This document shows positions 1 to 4,800 of a DNA stretch of 7,376 bases, piece after piece. A model generated the notes under the pieces. It did no database searches. It saw only the letters and a list, made by a program, of their open reading frames with translations, and was not told where the DNA came from. A program made the translations under genes and the position numbers. Source of the DNA: Nitrospirota bacterium (GTDB lineage: Bacteria > Nitrospirota > UBA9217); the NCBI GenBank assembly GCA_017885365.1, contig JAFNGD010000064.1:1261-8636 (forward strand), written 5' to 3'. Numbering within the stretch: the first letter of the stretch is position 1; each line of letters starts with the position of its first letter.

Positions 1-129
1 GCCGGCGGCGACATCGTGACCGGTTCGGCAACGGTGATATCCGCCATGGGCGCCGGCCGGAAGGCAGCCATGGCCATGCATGAGTACCTCATGGGCGCTT
101 CAGCCGGGAATCGTCCTTCTGAAAAGTGA
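1..129 (+). CDS. gltA: Glutamate synthase small subunit-like oxidoreductase, C-terminal end (partial)
   Basis: Only the last 42 residues are present; the gene begins upstream of the window. The visible stretch AGGDIVTGSATVISAMGAGR followed by KAAMAMHEYL matches the C-terminal FAD-binding signature of the NADPH-dependent glutamate synthase small subunit family (GltA, also called GltD or beta chain). There the GGD aspartate contacts the flavin and the T-V-x-x-A-M-G-x-G-R helix closes the dinucleotide fold. The family passes electrons from NAD(P)H to glutamate synthase or, in anaerobes, to ferredoxin-linked partners (NfnB/SudA-like enzymes share this end), in the cytoplasm. The tail after HEYLMG is short and polar (ASAGNRPSEK) and ends in TGA at 127-129. 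From this fragment GltA cannot be separated from its NfnB/SudA relatives. No functional link to the pilus genes downstream is evident, and no polyT-tailed terminator hairpin was seen after it. Confidence 0.75.
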   Translation, partial: AGGDIVTGSATVISAMGAGRKAAMAMHEYLMGASAGNRPSEK

Positions 130-145
130 TCTTCCGTCTGTCCGC

Positions 146-225
146 TATTATTGATCTGATCCCTCCCGTTTCCGGCGTGGCGCCATTTCCTCTGCCTCAG
201 CAGTCCGCCCCGCACATCAATAATA
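146..225. repeat. Spaced 10-bp perfect inverted repeat in the gltA-fimT gap
   Basis: TATTATTGAT at 146-155 is the exact reverse complement of ATCAATAATA at 216-225, with 60 bases between. The space holds a small GC hairpin (GGCG 174-177 with CGCC 181-184). The arms could close a long stem in the transcript or be paired protein sites. The arms are AT-rich and there is no T-tract after them, so this is not a classical intrinsic terminator. Function unknown; chance is possible. Confidence 0.4.
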
Positions 226-279
226 TTCGTTGAAACAGTAAAAACCTGTATCTCGCACATCCCTTTCCATTCATCTGAA

Positions 280-332
280 ACACCTCTTTTGTATCCTCCT
301 GGTCAGCACTTACATTCTGCTGAAGGAGGTGT
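280..332 (+). promoter_or_regulatory. Leader hairpins that sequester the fimT-like ribosome binding site
   Basis: The Shine-Dalgarno AAGGAGGT (323-330) lies 5 bases before the ATG at 336 and is nearly perfect. Two mutually exclusive stems would hide it. In stem A, ACACCTCTTTT (280-290) pairs with GAAGGAGGTGT (322-332) over 11 pairs, two of them G-U. In stem B, CCTCCT (295-300) pairs with AGGAGG (324-329), stacked above CAGCA (304-308) with TGCTG (318-322) and a 9-base loop. Both arms are visible directly. That they control translation, for example as an RNA thermometer or as the switching part of a ligand sensor, is inference. No known riboswitch core was recognised upstream. Confidence 0.45.
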
Positions 333-335
333 CGC

Positions 336-857
336 ATGAAAGGGCTCGGAAGGAAAGGATGGACCCTGCCGGAACAGATGATCGTCGTGGCCGTCATGGG
401 AATCCTGGCGACGATCGCCGGACAATCCATGAAGGACTATCTGCTCTCGATAGAGTTGCAGGGCGCTACGGAGATGATCGGCACGGACATAAGAATGGCG
501 AGATTCACCGTCTTAACACACGGGGAGAACTATCACATTGATTTTCATCCGAAGACCAATTCCTATCTTCTGAATGGTGAAAACAGGATGCAACTACCGA
601 AGGGGATATCTTTCGGAATCGCCCCCGGCGTCACCGGAAAGCCGTCGGACCCCTCCGAGGCGCCACCCAAGGACGGTATTACATTCAAGGGAGAGGGGAC
701 CGAGAACCGGGCGAAGTTCCTGACCAAGGGAGTGGTCGTCCCGACCGGCGCGGTCTACCTGACGAACGGCAAGGAGACCATGGCGATCACTGTCGCCTTG
801 AACGGTCACACAACCCTATGGCGGTCGAAGGGCGGCAACAAATGGATCAGACTCTGA
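336..857 (+). CDS. Type IV minor pseudopilin, FimT/GspH family
   Basis: This 173-residue protein has a class III prepilin signal. A short basic leader (MKGLGRKG) precedes the predicted prepilin peptidase cut between G8 and W9, and Glu at mature position +5 (E13) is the residue used for pilin assembly and N-methylation. A hydrophobic helix follows (residues about 14-29, QMIVVAVMGILATIAG). The globular part is soluble, and its C-terminus (ITVALNGHTTLWRS then KGGNKWIRL) resembles the closing beta strands of FimT/GspH minor pilins, which prime pilus assembly at the inner membrane and in some species bind DNA. Mature residue +1 is Trp and +4 is Pro, where most pilins have Phe and Ile/Val. The start is set by the strong AAGGAGGT five bases upstream. 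It is followed by its own terminator, so it appears to be separate from the pilY1 transcript. A GspH-type secretion pseudopilin is the main alternative, but the pilY1 nearby favours a pilus role. Confidence 0.85.
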   Translation: MKGLGRKGWTLPEQMIVVAVMGILATIAGQSMKDYLLSIELQGATEMIGTDIRMARFTVLTHGENYHIDFHPKTNSYLLNGENRMQLPKGISFGIAPGVTGKPSDPSEAPPKDGITFKGEGTENRAKFLTKGVVVPTGAVYLTNGKETMAITVALNGHTTLWRSKGGNKWIRL

Positions 858-876
858 AGATATCCTAAGATATCCT
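857..876. repeat. Perfect 10-bp tandem duplication at the fimT-like stop codon
   Basis: AAGATATCCT occurs twice in direct succession (857-866 and 867-876); the first copy shares its first base with the TGA stop codon. Each copy contains the palindrome GATATC. It may be a slippage duplication or a doubled operator-like site. No function can be assigned. Confidence 0.6.
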
Positions 877-961
877 GCGAGCAGGGGAGGGAACTAATTC
901 TCCGCAGCGTTGAGATGGACGAACAGTTACAGCAGATTCCATAAGGCAATCACCTGATGAA
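877..961 (+). other. 3' untranslated stretch between the pseudopilin and its terminator
   Basis: No coding region is supported here. The stretch contains a possible small stem, GGAG (about 885-888) with CTCC about ten bases later, and CCTGATGA just before the terminator. It could be a 3' UTR that stabilises the message or the body of a small 3'-end-derived RNA. No known RNA family was recognised. Confidence 0.3.
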
Positions 962-1000
962 ACCGCGGGTGCCGTGACGCGACCCGCGGTCTTTTTGTTT
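962..1000 (+). terminator. Strong rho-independent terminator after the pseudopilin gene
   Basis: ACCGCGGGT (962-970) and ACCCGCGGT (982-990) form a perfect 9-bp stem, 7 pairs of which are G-C, around an 11-base loop. CTTTTTGTTT (991-1000) follows directly. This is a textbook intrinsic terminator for + strand transcription. It separates the fimT-like transcript from the downstream genes, so they need their own promoter. The opposite strand has only a short T-run, so the terminator looks one-directional. Confidence 0.9.
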
Positions 1001-1251
1001 CTGCGGGCAAGAAAATTATTCATGCGAAATAGGGACAGGTTGATAGGTTCCTCAGGAGATAAGCAACCAGGTGCATACGGAAAATGCCGTTTTCCAGCCC
1101 ATCGTGGACGATAGATCACTGGATCAACGGTATGTGTAATGAAGTACATAGATGGATACTAGTAGTTATATAAAAGGAACGAAAATAATTATAAGACATT
1201 GATTTATAATGATAAACATACGGTACATGTCTTGCATTGTAAACAGTCGAT
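1001..1251. other. Non-coding stretch, AT-rich toward its end; probable promoter region
   Basis: No convincing gene was found on either strand. Small stems are visible: GGAAAA (1079-1084) with TTTTCC (1090-1095), and GGTT (1046-1049) with AACC (1065-1068). From about 1160 to 1240 the sequence turns AT-rich and contains TATATAA (1168-1174) and a perfect -10 hexamer TATAAT at 1205-1210. No good -35 box lies at the usual spacing before TATAAT (AAAATA at 1182-1187), so if it is a promoter it is probably activator-dependent. It would serve the small zinc-ribbon gene and possibly the 98-residue gene and pilY1 beyond, since a terminator closes the upstream unit. Confidence 0.3.
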
Positions 1252-1440
1252 ATGACCCAATACCGACTCATATGCCATCACTGTGGAGCGACCATTATTA
1301 CTGCCTGCCCTGAGGAGGTCATGTGGGAATTCTGCCCAGGCTGCAAGTCTCACCTTTGGGATATCTACGACCTTATGTTGGCCGAAGTAACGAGAGAAGA
1401 AAGAAAAACTGAACGGACGACGGGGATGATGACATGCTGA
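1252..1440 (+). CDS. Small putative zinc-ribbon protein (hypothetical)
   Basis: A 62-residue protein with two Cys pairs in zinc-ribbon style: C8-x2-C11 (CHHC) and C28-x2-C31 (CPGC), 16 residues apart, with an additional C19 and histidines H9, H10 and H34. The segment between and after them (EVMWEFCPGCKSHLWDIYDL) looks like the folded core of a real protein. The C-terminal 15 residues are charged and look disordered. There is no signal peptide, so it is probably cytoplasmic. An in-frame TAA at 1240-1242 leaves ATG 1252 as the only reasonable start, but no clear Shine-Dalgarno precedes it; translation may be weak or leaderless. I do not recognise a named family. It could be a small regulator, an RNA-binding ribbon or a metal-binding accessory protein. 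It follows an AT-rich candidate promoter and lies 83 bases before the next gene. Confidence 0.6.
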   Translation: MTQYRLICHHCGATIITACPEEVMWEFCPGCKSHLWDIYDLMLAEVTREERKTERTTGMMTC

Positions 1441-1512
1441 CCCAACCCGGTCGCTGTCTTGTTTCTGTCATGTTCATGGTTGTTTAAATCCGCGGACGCC
1501 ATTACCGGCTCC

Positions 1513-1518
1513 TGGAGG
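1513..1518 (+). promoter_or_regulatory. Ribosome binding site of the 98-residue secreted protein
   Basis: TGGAGG lies 5 bases before ATG 1524 and decides this start over an out-of-frame ATG at 1520. The remaining gap 1441-1512 holds only a weak promoter-like pair (TTGTTT 1459-1464 and TTTAAA 1483-1488, 18 bases apart), which I would not call on its own. Confidence 0.65.
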
Positions 1519-1523
1519 CATGT

Positions 1524-1820
1524 ATGAAGAGAATAGGACTCCTTATTGCAGTGATATTGTTATGTACCATCGCAGTCAGCCATGCGTACAACACGGTTCA
1601 TGTTTATATCTCCGGCAACGTGGATTCCGTGAGCGGCAATACCATTACCATCGACGGCAGTCAGTATAAGATCGATGCGACATGCAAGATCGTCATTGTT
1701 TATCAGGAAAACGATATTTACTATCATAAGCCGGCGAGGGTATCCGACATCCGCAGAGGCGATCCGGTATCAGCGAAGAAGATTGCTAATACTTTGTACG
1801 AAATCATGATTGGAAGGTGA
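1524..1820 (+). CDS. Small secreted protein directly upstream of pilY1, unknown function
   Basis: A 98-residue protein with a clear Sec signal peptide: basic MKR, a hydrophobic core at residues 4-18, and an S-H-A motif giving likely cleavage after A21. The mature part is only about 77 residues and appears to be nearly all beta strand: HVYISGNVDSV, then GNTITIDG, then QYKIDATCKIVIVY, then a closing block ARVSDIRRGDPVSAK and LYEIMIG. Short strands with a G-x-V-x-x-V-x-G-N-x-I-T-I-D-G pattern and a late IRxGDxV turn suggest a small OB-fold-like or barrel protein. A single cysteine (C54) remains after cleavage, so any disulfide would have to be with another protein. It ends 6 bases before pilY1, and its last codons carry the pilY1 ribosome binding site. 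Co-translation suggests a periplasmic partner of PilY1, such as a chaperone, an assembly factor or a small pilus component. I do not recognise a named family; the partner role is inferred from position. Confidence 0.75.
   Translation: MKRIGLLIAVILLCTIAVSHAYNTVHVYISGNVDSVSGNTITIDGSQYKIDATCKIVIVYQENDIYYHKPARVSDIRRGDPVSAKKIANTLYEIMIGR
1812..1820 (+). promoter_or_regulatory. pilY1 ribosome binding site inside the end of the upstream gene
   Basis: GGAAGGTGA covers the last two sense codons and the TGA stop of the 98-residue gene. Its AAGG core sits an appropriate distance before ATG 1827, with an A-only run between. Ribosomes finishing the upstream gene would be placed at the pilY1 start, an arrangement typical of translational coupling. 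A second in-frame ATG at 1833 is possible but farther from the site. Confidence 0.6.
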
Positions 1821-1826
1821 AAAAAA

Positions 1827-4800
1827 ATGAAAATGATAAGAAAGACCATCCAAAACCATAAGCTGATTATCTTATTATTCCTTGCAAATGCAGGGCTCTT
1901 CATTCTGTCCAATCAGGCATCTGCTGCGGCAAGCATGAACGATTATTGCGCTTTCCCTAATTTTATCTCACAGCCGGTGCCGCCATTGGTCATGTTCGAG
2001 ACGGGAAGGGATCACAAGTTTTATTTCGAGGCGTTCAACGATGCCTCAGACATCGATGATGACGGCAGGATCGATCTGACCTATAAGCACTCCATCGACT
2101 ACTATGGTTATTTCGATCATCATAAGTGCTACACCTATTCCACTACCGCCAAAGAGTTTGATCCTGTATCAGTAACATCCACAAAATTCTGCTCTGCCAA
2201 CCAGTGGAGCGGCAATGTCCTGAACTGGATGACCATGTCCAGGATGGATGTGCTCAGGAAGGTCCTGTATGGCGGCCATCGCAGTTCTGACAGCAACACG
2301 TCGACTGTGCTGGAGCGGGTATTTATACCCCAGGACGCGCACAGCTGGGGCAAGGAATTTACCGGAAGGCTCTGTAAAAAGGGGGCTGAATTTACCTATG
2401 TATGCCAAAGCGACATCGACTGCGATTCAGGTTATACTTGTGAAGATGTTGCAGCCGCCGGGAACTACCTCATACCCTATGATGCCGCGGCGCAACCCAC
2501 CACCTGTTCCGCTACCGCTAGCATAAACACTATCGACAATAAAATTACGGTTGCCCGTTATTACCACCCCTTAACCACAACCTGCGGCACGGACCATGCC
2601 GACCTGATGTATTCCTTTGCTACGAGCACGGCTGCAAACTTCATCGACACCTTTCAGGTCACGTCGTTCCTCGATACCCGGCTGTCCCCGACGACCGAGC
2701 ATTACGACGATTATAATATTATGATTGAAGCGCTATTTAATGTGACGAGTGGTAGTGGTAGTAGTACAAACCTGAGAGGCGACTGGCAGTTTATTGTCGA
2801 CAGCAACGACGGGGCCGAAGTGGAGGTCGAAGGAACGCTCGTGGCTTCGTACTACGGCTGCCATACAAGCTGCCTCACTACTACACCAACACCGACAACA
2901 ACTTTGTGCGATGCGAACCAGAAGGGGACGATAAACCTCAATTCGTCAGGTTATAAAAAGATCCTCGTCCGCACGTCCCACCATACGGGCCGGGATGGTG
3001 TCACGGTCTGGTACAAGAGTCCCGATATGAGCGCGTCGTCACCTTTCTTACCTTTCCCCTGTACGAACGCCTCTTGTTCGAATAAACTCGGTTACAAAAC
3101 GGTTAACATTCCTTCCACTGCTTATTGTACGATACAGAATGACAGCTTTATCAATGACGGGGTACCCGTCGTCACCGGAACAAGCTCAGGCAGACAGCAC
3201 CTCTTCTGCAGCACCACGACGGCCGACAATGGCGCGCCCTTATTAAGGATGATTCCAGACAATTCACACCGCATCTGGGATTGGGCGTCAAAAGAGGGGC
3301 CGGTTTGTGCCGACACCTTCACTGGCGGCGCGTCAACGGGGACAATCACTGATCGTGAGGTCAGGGTAAAGGTCTGCGACTCAAGCATAGGGCTGGAAAG
3401 CAACTGTAAAGCATATGGCACGTCATCGCCATCGTATAAGCCTGTCGGGCTTCTCCAGAAATACGGGGAAAATTCCACAGGCGACAAGGTCTGCTCAAAA
3501 ACCATGACCAAACCATGCAACGCTAATTCTGACTGCACGTTTTCAACTGAAGGCCAGTGTATTGACAAGTCTGAGATGTATTTTGGGCTTATGTCAACGT
3601 CCTATACCAACAACCTCTCCGGCGGCGTACTGCGTAAGAACATCGGCAGCATATCTGATGAAATTACTTCCACTAACGGTTACATCATTACCTCTCAAAA
3701 AGATCCGGGCAATATCATTGGTACGACCTTTGACTATTTTAAGGTGATCGGGTTCGATTATGGTAGCCATAGTTATAATACCACGGGAGACCGGACTGCA
3801 AACAATATTATAGGACCCTGCGGAGTGGTACTTTCCCGCGGGATTTATCAGGGCGAGTGCCGCATGTGGGGCAATCCCATCGGCGAGCTGATGTATGAAG
3901 GCCTCCGTTATTTTGCAGGAAAAAATACGCCCACCACCGACTTTGAGTATGCCGGCGGCAGCAATAAGGATGCAAATCTGTCACTGTCACATCCTCACTG
4001 GGGCTATCAGCAAGGCAGCGATTATTTCCCACCCTATTCGCTGTTTCCGAGATGTTCTCGACCCTTCGCGCTGGTGCTGAGCGATGTTAATACGAGCTAT
4101 GATGACGACCAACTACCTGGCGCTTACAATTCGTCTTTTACAGAAGACTCCAATCCTCCCATGCTGAACATGAATGTGTCGACCCTGGCAGACATCATCG
4201 GCGATACAGAAAGCATCAACAGCAATGCCTGGTTTATCGGTCAAAACGAATCGACCAACGACTTTGTATGCACCTCCAAGACAATCTCCAAACTGAGCAA
4301 AGCCAAGGGTCTCTGCCCGGAAGAACCTACCAAGAAAGGGACCTATAACGCGGCAGCTGTTGCCTATTACGGAAAGACGCTGTTGAAAACAAACACCACC
4401 ACCACAACCTCCGCCGGCATACCGAATGCCGATACGTTTGTCATCGCTCTCGGATCGCCCTTTCCCGACTTAAAGTTCAAGGCAGGCACAAATATCGTCT
4501 CCGTCTTGCCGGTGGGCAAATCCATCAGCGGCTGCAAAGGTAATATATATGACGTGTACACTCCCTGTGCGTCAAAGTGTGCTCTCGCGCTAGACACGAC
4601 AGCTTCCAAAAACAGACTGACTATCAGCAGTTGTACCAGCAACGCCTATTGCCCAACGAACCAGATCGTTGATCTGTATGTCGATTCCATAAAGTATGAT
4701 ACCGACAACAATGTTGTCTATGCAAAATATCGTATCAATTTTGAGGATAATGAGCAGGGCTCTGACTATGATATGGACGCAATCGTAAGCTATGAGATCT

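Noticed and set aside
197..430. Minus-strand open frame of 77 codons overlapping the pseudopilin start
   Set aside because: It crosses the well-supported ribosome binding site and prepilin signal of the + strand gene and shows no recognisable protein features.
950..990. CTGATGA before a GC-rich stem, resembling a hammerhead ribozyme core
   Set aside because: The GAAA that must follow stem II is missing, and the stem is followed by a T-tract, so it is simply the terminator.
1001..1110. Possible cyclic di-nucleotide (GEMM) riboswitch, suggested by the pilus context and a GGGACAGG stretch
   Set aside because: The conserved GGGACGCAAAGCC core and its receptor helix are not present here, nor in 130-335 or 1441-1523.
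865..1149. Open frame of 94 codons on the minus strand in the gap after the pseudopilin gene
   Set aside because: It runs through the strong terminator hairpin, its residue composition is not protein-like to my reading, and no recognisable domain was found.
1459..1488. Sigma-70-like promoter pair before the 98-residue gene (TTGTTT, 18 bases, TTTAAA)
   Set aside because: Both hexamers are poor matches, so it is not listed as a promoter.
1537..1572. Lipobox in the 98-residue secreted protein (Cys at residue 14)
   Set aside because: The residues before the Cys are I-L-L, not the small residues a lipobox needs, and an S-H-A signal peptidase I site lies seven residues later.
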